64,000 nt of DNA from Pohlia nutans (Eukaryota; Streptophyta; Bryopsida; Bryales; Mniaceae), in the NCBI GenBank assembly GCA_022496805.1, contig CM040094.1, forward strand, positions 7,711,501 through 7,775,500. Direction: 5' to 3'. The notes below the pieces were generated by a model. It was not told the DNA's origin. It did not search any database and saw only the letters and a program-made list of their open reading frames with translations. Below, piece after piece: positions 51,208-62,493 of this stretch. A program made the translations under genes and the position numbers. Position 1 is the first letter of the stretch. Each line of letters opens with the position of its first letter.

Positions 51208-51753
51208 TTAACCCTTTAACGTCCTGATTCATCATTGATTTCAAAGATCCGTTATAAAATGTTTGATGAATACCAAAAATGGAGTTGATGTACAAAGCAA
51301 AGTTGTAAATGTCAATGTTTAGATCACATCTGTATGGTTGGATTTATCATATTTTTTAGTAATTTTTTAAATTAAATTTTCAAGGTTTTCTTTTGAAATT
51401 CAATTAAAAATCCCAAAGTAACACAAAAAAATTAAAAATTGTTGTAATGAATTTGAAATAACATGCACTACGAGATGGTATGCTTTCCATTATTTGATTC
51501 TACTTATTTTGGAAAATCATGGTGAAGGTCTTACTTTTTGAACTAAGAATGAAACTTGACATCAACCACTATTGTTATTTTTAAAAAAATCACAATATCT
51601 TATTTTGAAGATCCATACCGTACAAATGGTAGTCAATTAGCACAAGAACCAAGGAAAATTTGGATGGATGAAAAACTGTACAGATGTAGTAAAGAGAAGG
51701 ATTTCAATCTGTTCGTCGACCATTATATGGACGCAGGCGCGTTAAAGGGTTAA
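51208..51753. mobile_element. TTAA MITE, family B (546 bp)
   Basis: It runs from TTAAccctttaacgtcctga to gcgcgttaaagggTTAA, the same length as the nested copy at 7055-7600. The terminal inverted repeat ccctttaacg is perfect here. Confidence 0.87.
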
Positions 51754-52274
51754 TATTGTACACGAATCCAGTGATGAATTATGTTTTTCGGAGGATCACT
51801 CGGATTCTAACCCCTTCTGAATTAATATGCAAACGTCAATACATAATTCTGAGAATGATCAGCTTTGTTTGTTTGTTTGTTTTGTAGCATCACCGGGGCT
51901 TTCTTGGTGGAGGAGCAGTGAAGATTGTGACGAAGTCTGGAGATTCAGAAATTGTCCGAGGAGAAATTATATAGGTTGCTATGACTTGGGCGCCTCAAGT
52001 GATTGTATGACATTAATATCTATTATTTTCTGGTTTTGTTGCCACAGACTTCATGAGTGACACTTTGTCAAAAACACTTTCTAAAATCTCGCTGCCTTTC
52101 TAAGATATTCAACTTTGTTACAATGTATGTTTATTGAGTCAAATTTGGTGGATTAATGTACTGTCTAGTTTTGTTCCTCTTGAGGCTGGAGCATATGTTG
52201 TGTCACAAGCTCGACAAGGTTAATATAATCTCTATTGACGTCAATTGCACCACAACCTATGATCAATGTATGAG

Positions 52275-53030
52275 CTACCGGTAAATTCAATCAATCATAT
52301 TGTACAGAACATAGTTCAGATGGGACCCAACTTTCTATCATTCACCGAAATATTATTTAAGTGAAAAACATTGTATGCATTGGTCAACAAACAAACAAAT
52401 TTGAACAAAAGGTAGACAGTGCCCATTAACCCCTAAGTGACGGATCAACCATTTTATGGTCTCTGCCCTTTTTTTATGGGCTGCCAGAAATAGAAAAAAA
52501 CATTTTTATAGAAAATAAAAAATATTTTTAAATAGGTAATCAAGTCTACTTTCCAACCCAATTTGAATCATGTCAATCCGAGTTAAACTCCACCCGGGAG
52601 AAATTTTCAAAGAATAACACTTCTACATTGTTTAGTGTTAGAAAACTTACTATTTGGGGAAAGTAATGATGTTCTCTCCGTTGAAAAATTTGCAATTTTA
52701 GATTTTAGAATAGAATGTCTAGTTTTAACAAATCATACAAAATTTCAAATTCTAAAAATAAAATTTGTGATTCTAATAAATGTTTGAAGTTAAATGCTTC
52801 TAAATTCATTTTGAGATGATAAAAAGCTATTTTTTGATATTTGACCATATGGAAAATTACTAAACATCAAGCTCCTCATTTTCTCTTTTGGACCAAACTT
52901 CATCAAAGTTGAAGAAGTAATTTTTTATAACACATTTATGTTTTGCCCTTACCCCCTCCGTCATTTAGGGGTTAATGGGGTGGTCTACTCAAAACTGCTC
53001 AAAATTCAACTTGAGACCCTGCCAGGAAAT
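52275..53030. mobile_element. TTAA MITE family A copy split by a family E insertion
   Basis: Left part (52275-52425): gatgggacccaactttctat, gcattggtcaacaaacaaac, aggtagacagtgccca. Right part (52976-53030): ctactcaaaactgctcaaaa. Together they make one family A body. Between them lies the element 52426-52975, with TTAA on both sides. Confidence 0.75.
52426..52975. mobile_element. TTAA MITE, family E (550 bp), nested
   Basis: It runs from TTAAcccctaagtgacggat to ccgtcatttaggggTTAA, with inner blocks aagtctactttccaacccaa and tttggggaaagtaatgatg shared with 44534-45077. Confidence 0.82.
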
Positions 53031-53423
53031 TAAGTCTGTGTTTGATTAGGGCTTCCCGGTCCTCAAATAATATCGGGGAGTAAATCATAGGCTAATTACA
53101 AGTTGGTTGACCAACAAAATAGGGTAGGTGACCAATATAGTAGGTATGTCGAATTACCCTATTCTCACACTATTTATGAAGAATAGTAACGTTTTGACAT
53201 TGTGATCTTTTGAGATATGGATATTTAGTGTGAGTTTAGATGGAAAGTTTAGATGGAAAACTGAAATTTTAGAAATGGAATGAATCAAATTGGATGATAA
53301 CTGAAATTGGATGATAACTGATAGCACTAATTACCCACAAATTGACAATTAGTGTTAGACAAGTAGTAGGGGTAAGCACATTATTCATCACCTCACACTA
53401 AATATACTATTTATTGTAGTCAG

Positions 53424-55800
53424 TTTGACTGGCTTTGGGATGGTGGCTGTGGCGAGAGACAGCCTCATGGATGAATCCAATGGGGAAGGGTCTTCTAAGA
53501 TGGGTGCTTCTTTCGAGACTTCATCCGGTCGCCGCTTAGTATGTACACTGCTCTCACCAGTTTGTATTATTTTATGGCGTTAAGATACTTGTAATTAGAA
53601 CTTTCACTCTCAGGTTTGAAATCGTTGACACTTAGGACAGATTGTTTGGTTGATAAGAGTACTACAGTATGAGTTGAAGTTTTTAGAATAAGTTGGGTTA
53701 GGATTCGTTCATCCTTGTTGTTTTTTGGTAACTTTTTGGTATGCCGCTCTTCCTCTCCATGCTCTTACCAAAAGAAATCATGCACTGCAGATTTATTTTC
53801 CGCTTTTCAGTTGAATGATGTGTTCCAGGCTTACACTCTTGCATTTCTTTGATGAATCTGAGTAGATTCTTGGTGAACAGTAATTTGGAGGAGACCTTTT
53901 CTTGCTGCTTTCATCCTATAACTCGGAGAACTGGTAACTAATGATGTTTTGAGTTAATAATGGGTAATGACTGCTGTATATTGTTTTGAGTTTTCTGTAT
54001 AATTATAACTTCGTTGTCGACATCCCAATGGAAGTGCTTGCATCATCATTTCTGAACAGAGCAGCATTCTTATTATTTTCAAAATTTGACTTAAAAGCTG
54101 TGGCTCTAGGCAGAATATGGAAACAGGTGCCTTGGTGTTGTGTCCAGTATCGAGGAAAGGATTCGATCTGCAGAGCAAACAGCCTCTCGCAACGTAGCGG
54201 GTATTAATTAATTGTTCAGCCTATCGTTTATGGATATGTTTGTGGTCATAGCTCTGAAAGAAACTGTCTCACAAGTTGCTTCACATGCTTGGCGATGGCT
54301 GCTCATAAACTTCTGCTGGGAATTGGAAATAATTATGTTAGTATAACCGATTGACTTGTGATTTATGTGCTGTTCAGGGTTTTCTTTTGGCGGCTTCGGG
54401 ATGGGTGAAGATGCTGAGCAACGTGCATTGCAAATGGAAGCAGTGATTGTATGTAACTTGCGCAAGCTTGCTGCTTATGATTTATCGGTTATCTGTATGG
54501 CGATGTGAAGTTGTCTTTGAATGTAGTGACTAGACTGTTGATGGCACTTATCTGATGTTTTGTAGGAGAAATTACCCAAGGAGAAACTTCGCCATGTGAG
54601 TGGAATTGGTTTGCCAGGTATTCATGCCTCCCCCTTTCACTAAAGGGAATCGTGAATGAGTTACGTTGTTGTCAAAGTAACCAGGCTTGTAACTGATGAG
54701 AAGTCTACAAATTTTGTTGCAAGATCTCGTGAAACTGTTCTTAGTGTACCTTTGTTGAAGCTCCTTTTTGGCATACCCTTTGCTGACATTTTGACATCTG
54801 CAGAAGATGTATTACAAGCTGTGGGGGCGGGCATTGATCTATTTGACAGCATGTATCCTTGAAACAACGGGAAATCTGAAGTTGTAGTCAGATGTCTCAC
54901 AAATTATCACAAATTATTCTCTACAACGATCATTTCCTGGCCTCATGTCTCTCATTTTTTAATTTTCTTTTCCTCTCCTTTCTGCTTCAAAATGCACTTC
55001 CACTTTGGTATTTCTTGCGAACACTGCGAATTTGTAGTGTTTGCAAGAAAAGAAAATCTAGAGTTGAAGCTTTAGAGATGATGATGTTAATCTTGACGGG
55101 CCTTAGATACCCATTCATCTTAACGAAGGGAGGGTATGCGATGACCTTTCCCGTTGATATGGAGAATACTTCAAGAAGCCTTGAATCAACTGCTGGAGAG
55201 CTGGCCAAAAGTGGTCAAGATTCAGCAAAAATTAACCTGCGCTCTGTTGCGTACAAGTACGTGCCTTCTTTGCCTTTATTGATTTCAATCTCAGAGGCAT
55301 TTATTCTAGAAATTCATTAGGATACAAAATCACTGAACTAGTCTTCCAGAAATTGACAATTTCATTAGTTGATAGAATTGAGAGTACTCAATTAAGTTTT
55401 CTGACACATGACCTTGGTGACAGGCTTGACAATGCACCTTTGGTGAGTGGATGCAAATGCTACACTTGTCTAAAGCACTCTCGAGCTTACATCTCGGGGG
55501 TTCACTGGTGAAAATTTTAGAAACAACGTGCGATAAAAAATAGGGTCCAATATATTCATTGTAGATAAATTTTGTAAAAAATGTACATGTAAAATAGGGG
55601 ATTTAAAAAAAATGAAACATGTTTACATGTAAAATACCATCACATATAATATTTTTTGCAAGGTAAATAACCCCCCAAATAAATAGGTCATTATCGCAGG
55701 TGTATGCAAAATATACAAGGGAGTGCCCTCCCCGAGGCTTACATCAACCATCTACTCAACACCCATGAGATGCTGGCTCAAACCTTATTGGACTTATAAG
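53424..55800 (+). pseudogene. QTRT2: decayed queuine tRNA-ribosyltransferase accessory subunit 2 (QTRT2-like)
   Basis: In-phase exon remnants: 53424-53538 (SSKMGASFETSSGRRL), 54127-54200 (SSIEERIRSAEQTASRNV), 54378-54448 (GFSFGGFGMGEDAEQR), 54566-54617, 54804-54852 (VGAGIDLFDS), 55107-55256 (GGYAMTFPVDME), 55425-55492 and 55745-55800. QTRT2 partners QTRT1 to insert queuine at position 34 of tRNAs with GUN anticodons. The zinc motif begins normally (GCKCYTC, then HSRAYINHLL), but the frame stops right after LLDL, before the conserved His of the (H)N motif. The ~70 residues expected between the first two exons, including the TSVDRT-type segment, are not visible in 53539-54126. The first ~100 residues are also missing; 51889-51966 is a weak candidate. 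A 244 bp transposon splits the last exon. Retained exons are open and well conserved, so decay may be recent. A missing reference exon or a divergent C-terminus is the alternative. Confidence 0.65.
55493..55736. mobile_element. 244 bp CTCGGGG-ended insertion in the QTRT2-like zinc-motif exon
   Basis: The element starts ctcgggggttcactgg and ends gtgccctccccgag, with the 8 bp gcttacat duplicated on both sides (55485-55492 and 55737-55744). Removing it with one duplicate restores the continuous motif HSRAYINHLLNTHEML. Element plus duplication is 252 bp, a multiple of three. Read straight through, a TGA follows 10 bases into the element. Confidence 0.85.
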
Positions 55801-56305
55801 TGCATATGGGCTTCAAGTGTACATAGCTACATTGTTATACATTGGTTACATCAGATGCTCATGCTACATAGCACATGGAGAGCTGCCTTTACAATTCTGA
55901 TTTTGAGTCAATTATCACTTTGCAGTTGTTACTGTTCATTATATTGTCAGGTACAAGGTTATAGCGAATTATATTTCACAAAACTACTCCAAATGGCCAA
56001 TTGGCTTGATTGATGAATCGATGAATGTACGCTCATCATACTTAGTAACAAAGAGTGTTGAAGCAGAGGATGAGAAGAGGTTGGTTGACTCGTCATCCTC
56101 TTCAGAAACAGTTTTCATTACTAAGTATAATAAAGCAAACTGTGAGTACAAAGTGTAGTGGTTCGATTTTAGAGGCATATTCCCTGCATGAACTGATGCC
56201 ATTTACAGGGACTTCATTTCTGATATGCTCATTTTGGAGTGCGTTGCGATGTGCAGACATAACACTTACCATTATCTGGAGTTTTTTAAGGCTATCTGAC
56301 ATTCT
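55801..56305 (+). other. downstream flank with an unassigned open frame (about 55908-56159)
   Basis: A frame of more than 80 codons runs through KVIANYISQNYSKW, LIDESMNVRSSYL and SVEAEDEKRLVDSSSS to a stop at 56159. An acceptor-like tattgtcag lies just before it at about 55943-55951. It does not resemble the C-terminus of known QTRT2 proteins. It might be a terminal exon of an altered transcript or chance. Confidence 0.3.
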
Positions 56306-56800
56306 GGGGCGGTTTACACTATGGACCAAGAGCCATGACCAAGAAAATTAAATCATTTTCATGGTCATGGCTCTTGGTCAAGAGCCGTGACCATGAAAAA
56401 TCAAAAATGCAATTTTAAATGACTTGGTCACCCTTTGTAGTGTAAAGTGAATTTAGACCGGGACAAGTTTAAGCTCATCATTCTCTCTTTTATCCTCCCC
56501 TTTTTCCTCCTTTCTCTTTAAAATAATTGAACACTAGCCAATCAATGATTTTTGAGCCCCATGGTCTCCTAGATTATAGTTGAGTCGAGGCATTTGCTTC
56601 GACTCAACTATAATCAAGGAGACCATGAAAACATTATCCATTTGGAAAATTTTAGTATTTTTGGGGACCTCAAAGTTAGTGGTCATTCTCCTTTTTTCAA
56701 GGTAGTGTAAAGCCAAATGGGACCAAGAGCTCTTTTTGGGCCAATCACAAATTTTAGAATTCCATGGTCATGGCTCTTGGTCCATAGTGTAAACCGCCCC
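56306..56800. mobile_element. 495 bp TIR element (ggggcggtttacact ends)
   Basis: The terminal inverted repeats are about 36 bp and essentially perfect (ggggcggtttacactatgga and its complement). Inside, the agagccatgacca word returns in both orientations. A central hairpin at about 56574-56615 (ttatagttgagtcga and its complement) is flanked by gagaccatg repeats. A possible 3 bp target duplication is TCT. The superfamily is uncertain. Confidence 0.8.
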
Positions 56801-57120
56801 TCTATCAAGATTGATAAGTTTCACGACTTTAGAAATTGGTTCACCAGTAGGAGGGAACCCGATGCTAAATTTCAGTAAGGGCTTTCAAATTTTTTTACCT
56901 CATTCTAGACATCCATGTGCTCACAACCCTCTACAAAATTCCCACGATCCAATACTCTTGATCTCTTCACACCAGATGATAGTAAACTATAGAGCCTTTT
57001 CAGAAAAAAAATTGGATGATTTTCATCCAAGTCGTAATGAGAACGTAGTATGAGTTACAATCTGTTCCTCGTCCAGTTTTATGGACTCTGGGACGTTTAG
57101 GGGTTAAACGAATATTGCTC

Positions 57121-57930
57121 TTAACCCTTTAGTGCCCAGCTGACCACATTATGGTCAGTGCAACGTTCGAAATGCAAATTGCAGAGAATCCGTGAAGAAT
57201 TGGAACTCCAGTTCTGAAGTTCAGATATAGCCACATACATTATACACCTTCCAGAAAAAGAATTTTCAATTTGGAATTGTACAACTATCAAAATACCTAT
57301 CAACAAAACGCGAAAATATTGCAAATACTTGAAAATACAGTAAATACTTACAAATACAACACATGTATTATGCAACATTTCTTGTGTTTGGAAGCTTGTT
57401 ATCTTGTTTTATTTTTTTGGATTGTCTTCTCTTCTTCATCTTCCATAAGTGTGTGTAATCCGATCTTGACTAGTGTACCCACTCTTGTCAATTTTCAACG
57501 TATAAAATTTGTCCTAAACCGTATATGGATAAGTCACTTTCACTTGTAAAATTCACAATAATTATGTGTGAGTCTATTCTTGATATGAAAGATTGCAACG
57601 GAGAGGTGTTGACATAGGCCATAGCTGAACTTCTTTACTTGTAATTTTTGAAAATTTAACCCAAATTCTATTTAACTTTGAAGTCGCACACCCCCCAAAA
57701 TCTCATTTTTGAGCGTGCATTATACAATTCAGATACATACTATAATCTTCCAATCCCACCGTTGGATGACTCTCAAATTTTAATAAAATGTGTACTCTCT
57801 AGTTGATAATAGAATTGTACAGCTACTTTCTAATTTAACCCATTCTATTTCTGGTAGTCTCGATCACAATGGAAAAAACCATTGAAATCCAGTGCTCCCA
57901 GGAACAGTACCCTGGGCACTAAAGGGTTAA
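57121..57930. mobile_element. TTAA MITE, family F (810 bp)
   Basis: It runs from TTAAccctttagtgcccagc to ggcactaaagggTTAA. It is the longest TTAA element in the window and the intact partner of the truncated copy at 46640. It has no convincing coding frame. Confidence 0.85.
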
Positions 57931-57994
57931 ACATTTAAAATTTTGATATGTACTGTGCTGACATGGTCGTTCTGAATCTTCAAGGGAGTGGATC

Positions 57995-58258
57995 TCAATA
58001 GGCCCACTGAATCTTTACACAACAGAAGCCTTTGAACGAGGACCTATCCATTTCATGCATGGTATAATTTATGTATTTAACAGAGGGAGGGAGGGTCTCA
58101 ATGGAACGAACGAATGAATAGATTCCACGTGGAGGCAGGAAGAAGCGCCACATCAGCTGCCCCAGGACGTTCCACGAATGGTGACTGCGGAGCTTGAGAG
58201 CTGCATTTTGTGGCTCCTGCCAGCGGTACTCACTGTATGCCATCCACGTGGCTTTAAT
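57995..58258 (-). CDS. unidentified terminal exon or exon relic
   Basis: On the minus strand a frame following an acceptor-like attctgcag (near 58260) reads KATWMAYSEYRWQEPQ, SHHSWNVLGQLMWRFF and LPPRGIYSFVRS, then stops at 57995. The residue mix is more protein-like than the surrounding frames and the region is GC-richer. I do not recognise the family, and no partner exon was found upstream (higher coordinates). Confidence 0.3.
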   Translation of the reverse strand: MKATWMAYSEYRWQEPQNAALKLRSHHSWNVLGQLMWRFFLPPRGIYSFVRSIETLPPSVKYINYTMHEMDRSSFKGFCCVKIQWAY

Positions 58259-59206
58259 GACCTGCAGAATATGAGCAAGTTTTTTTAGTTTATTCTTCTG
58301 TATAACTTAGATGCTCTTTGTTTCTGTGGAGCGGAAAGTGGATAATTGGGTTCATTCCTGGTGACCACATTCTGCCTGAGAAGTTGCTGAAGACGCAACT
58401 CACTTGTGAGTTTTTCACTAGATTGTGAATGTTTTGCCTTGTCATCAGCTTATTTAACTCCTTATTATCACACTCTCCCATATCCGTATGGGCAGAGAAT
58501 ATTGGTTATTGTGTACACATGTATTGGACACTTTTCTGCATGTCAAGTTTTTATCTCATGGAGCTCGATCCGTTACAACAGGGATGATATGAAAGAGATT
58601 TGAGAGTATATGTCTTATACCAACTAGCAAATAACCTATTGCAAAACAACTGATTCTCGTGGACAAAGAACACACATTTCGTTAAAACTAAACTACCATA
58701 TTGGAAAAGTGATAGGGAGTGCTACCCTTCGCAATAGAGATAGGTCCCCAATTTTTCTACAACACTCTTATTCATTAAGCGCATTTGATAAAGTGTAGTC
58801 AATGAAGCATTGTGGATGAAATGGTGGATGAAAACACGACCAATTTTGTGACATTGGGCATGACATTGTGCATTCAATATAATAGATGTCCGGGGAGAAT
58901 CGAGCTTTAGTACCCAATTCCGATAATTTCTAGATCATGCATTCATTTTCAAACGCAGATCTAAGGACATCATATAGCCCTTATTGTTTGTTGACCAAAA
59001 TGATAAGTTATCTATGGTTTACTTGGATTAATGTTCTAGAATAACTACCATGTTTAAAAATTATCGAATTTGGGTGCATTTTTGTTTAATTTGGGTGCTC
59101 CTACCTTAGACGGTTGAAATTTAGAGTTGTTTGATTGAGTCCATAATTTTAGGGAAAAAAATAAATTATCATTTGAGAGGGATATCATAAAATATTTCCT
59201 ATTTCC

Positions 59207-59784
59207 TTAACCCCTAAACGTCCTCACCTATGTCCAGTTTAGGCAGTTTTGCAAAGATGCATTATAAAATGCAATTAATATGAATATTTAGAACTTGATG
59301 TATGAATAAAAGTTATACATTTTGAATTTTAGATTCTATCTATACAGTTAGATCTATGACTACTATCACTAATCTTTTTTTATAAATTTTGAAACATAAA
59401 ATAAAAAATTACTTTGTAATTCAATTACGAATAAGATATTGACAATATGTGGATGAAATTTGTTGTGATGGGTTATAATGTAGTACTTTAGGTGTAGTGA
59501 TTTTTGGAGATTTTTTGGATGCTTGATTTTAATAGTTTTTTTTTTCATGAACACTTTTAGACCAAAATCTTCAAGATTTTCGGTGAAACACTACAACACA
59601 AAATGAGGCATAATTTTTTTCAAAAATTATTTCCTTTTCGATCGGATCACACATACATGAAGTTAACTTCCCATAAAAAATTCAGTAAAAAAATCACACC
59701 ACAAAAAGTGCATGACGGATGAGAAAATACGGATGAAATCTGTACATCAAGCCAAAAACGCCTGCTTGGGCAGTTAGGGGTTAA
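59207..59784. mobile_element. TTAA MITE, family C (578 bp), third copy
   Basis: It runs from TTAAcccctaaacgtcctca to gggcagttaggggTTAA, with gatgcattataaaatgcaat and cacacatacatgaagttaac blocks shared with 24581 and 26226. Confidence 0.86.
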
Positions 59785-60050
59785 CTCCTTGATTGCTTGA
59801 CCGTCCATTTTTTGGATGATGTACAAATTTCATCCCTGTTTTTTCAAAAGTCATGTACTTTTTGCAGTGTGGATTTTTTACTGTAGATTTTACGGGAAAG
59901 TTAGCTTCATGCATGTGTGAACTGATTAGAAGGGGGATGATTTGGAAAAAACTTATGCCTCATTTCATGTTGTAGTGATGCACCAAAAATTTTGAATTTT
60001 TTTAATTCAAAGTAGTTCAAAAGTGCTCTTGAAAAAGTCAATTGCCAAAT
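59785..60050. mobile_element. truncated inverted family C copy, back to back with its neighbour
   Basis: Reading the minus strand gives the right half of family C: block atgtacaaatttcatccctg at its start and gaaagttagcttcatgcatg inside. It starts immediately after the TTAA at 59781, so the pair is tail to tail and forms a second, larger inverted repeat. The outer half is lost. Confidence 0.7.
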
Positions 60051-61307
60051 TTGGAGAGGGCTATTGGCATTCCTGGGTTAAAACCTAGCCAACATAATAC
60101 AAGAGAGAATGCCCCAAAAAATCAATTGGTTCAAGAAAATGTAGGATCTTAGTTGGCTAAGCTAAAATTTCTCCCCAAACTGCGCTTCACACGCTAAGGT
60201 GTTTTCAAATGTTAATTGCTCTCCATCTTCACATAAACCATCCTAATTGTGTCACTTTGTGATCATTATGTATCAGTGTCTTACATTTGATATGTACTTT
60301 ACTACACTAAAGGGGTTGTTTAGTGTCTAGAACACTATTTCTCAACCTATGCACGATTTGACTTTTTGAAGATACAGTGTCCTTGTAAGAAAAAGAAAAA
60401 GAAATTGCTAAAAACTTCAAGGAAACCTCCTAGATGTAATGTTCCAATGACAAATGGCAACTTTATAATAAACACGGTATACCACCGCTTGCCACTCTCA
60501 TCACCTGGAAGGAACATAATGGCACTCTCAATGAAAGTGGGAATGCCAAATGGCAAACTTCTATGTATTGTAGGAACACTTTCTCGTCATCTTTGAACAA
60601 GGACATCAATTCTCTAAATAGCCCATGTAGTGTAGTACACAGTGGCACAAATAGGGTGACTTCCAAATTGTGGGTATACCTTATCATTCACCGACCACGT
60701 TTGAAATTCAAGGAAATTTCATGGAAGTCGGTGGAGTTTTTTTGTGCCAAAGCTAATGAATTTACAATCCTTGCATCCATGCATTGCACCTACTTTTATG
60801 ATGCATAATGGATGTCTCTGAGTTTCCACGTCGTCCAGTACTTCACACACAGTACACAATGCTGCTGGCAACCACATACAACATGTAACTTATTTTCTCA
60901 AAAGCATTCATAATGTAAGTGCCCAAAAGTTGCTCATCAGTCACCGAGCTTTTTTTCTTTCATATTTTTCTTTTCCCCCCAATCCACAGGACCCTTGATT
61001 TACACAAGTTTTGATGTCGTAATTAATGATACCATCTCATCCAATGGAAGCAAACGGTCATGAGGGGGCTTGGAAGTAAATGCAAAGACTTTGGATGAAA
61101 ACATGGTTCCACATTTCTTGCACGCGAGTAGCTTGCGAAACTCATGCCAACTCACACCATAAAACCGGTGGTCAAGCCTGTCCAGTTGTTTCACCACTGA
61201 CTCACCCTGTACCTACTTAAGTTATTAGGAAGAATAATTGAAAGCCAACTGTTCAAGTATTCAAACTAGCCAGCCCTCCCTCCCTCCGAACTCTGGTCCT
61301 CTTGCGA
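60051..61307. other. no supported gene; weak open frames
   Basis: A minus-strand frame at 61000-61197 contains LLACKKCGTMFSSKVFAF, with one CxxC pair, but no family match comes to mind. A plus-strand frame near 60420-60596 is equally unassignable. They may be remnants of a lost gene or of a transposon. Confidence 0.3.
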
Positions 61308-61493
61308 CACTAGTAGGAAATGTGTCGTTTTTCACTTACTACAAATGAAAAAGGAATGAAACTTCGCCAGGCATATGGGTTGTGTTAGTACTAGTGAGTG
61401 TTTTTGGTCACAAGAAGACAAAATTATAATCACAATATTCCACCATTGTTTCCACGAAGTGGGAAATGAAAAACGACAGATCTGCTACTAGTG
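61308..61493. mobile_element. 186 bp CACTA-like MITE
   Basis: The ends are cactagtaggaaatgtgtcg and the approximate complement, cgacagatctgctactagtg, with gtcgtttttca just inside. Flanks cga and tga are a possible worn 3 bp target duplication. The cactagtag terminus is typical of plant CACTA-derived MITEs. Confidence 0.65.
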
Positions 61494-61979
61494 TGAGGCC
61501 GACGTGAATAAAGTGTATGTTTGTAATGACGATCACCGAGTGCCCACCAAACAAAGGGTCACTGCTGCAAAACTACTCTCCCCTTCCGAGAATAGACACT
61601 CTAGTAACCAAGAACCAAACCTCAAATTACCATCAATGTGAGCGAGCAAGGACTCGATATTTACAAGCTTTTGTGTCACATGGTTTTTGCGTGGGGTTGC
61701 TTCCTCTTTTTATTGGGCAATGATAGCATAAAAATATGTTGTATTCTCAAAGTGTCACCTCAACTTTTCGAGTCGATCGAAAGTTTGTTGCAAAGAGGAT
61801 CTAGTGAACCAATTGCCATACCCACTTTTCTTTTGCCATTCTCCAAAAACAAAGATTCAAGATTCAACTTGTAGTGATGAGCGACTTTGAAAGTTTCATG
61901 CAACAAAAGAGCCTTGAGAGGCTACCAATCATCGTAAAAAGACCATTCTTTCAATCTTGTAGAATGATCATTCTTGCTC

Positions 61980-62048
61980 GTGCTTCTTGTGAGCTCGTTT
62001 CTCTTGTGAGCTCGTTTCTCTTGTGAGCTCGTTTTTCTTGTGAGCTCG
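61980..62048. repeat. short tandem repeat, 18 bp unit
   Basis: The unit tgtgagctcgtttctctt is repeated about four times with one or two changes. Confidence 0.85.
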
Positions 62049-62493
62049 TTTTGGTCTTTGTCTTTGCAAGTGAGCGCCCATGATCCGTCCTTTCTCGTTC
62101 TCAAGTATCGTAGTTTTACATGCACTGTCATAGCCAAGTTTACTCATGCAAAACTACCCTGTTCACGTACGTACCCATATGTAAGGGTCGGGTTGTCAAA
62201 AGTGAATTTCCATGTCAGATGTTGATTGGTTCACCTCATCTTTAAACTAATCACAAGATGACACATGTTACTCTTGGAAAAAACAACAATTTTATTTTTT
62301 GATTTTTGATTTTACACAAATAAAGGAACCCTTTACTGCACGGAGAGAAAGAAGAATATACAAACCCAACCAGATTTTGCAGCACACATTCTCAATGTGC
62401 CAATGTAGCCTACTAAAGGCGGCATGATTTTTTTTCCTTTCACATGTTCGCATTGCGGAGAAGAAGCAAAATCTGACCAACTTTCCTTAACCC

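Noticed and set aside
51889..51966. Possible first exon of the QTRT2-like gene (AVKIVTKSGDSEIVRGEI)
   Set aside because: It has an acceptor-like start, no ATG, no usable donor before the stop, and no link to the next exon; too weak to include.
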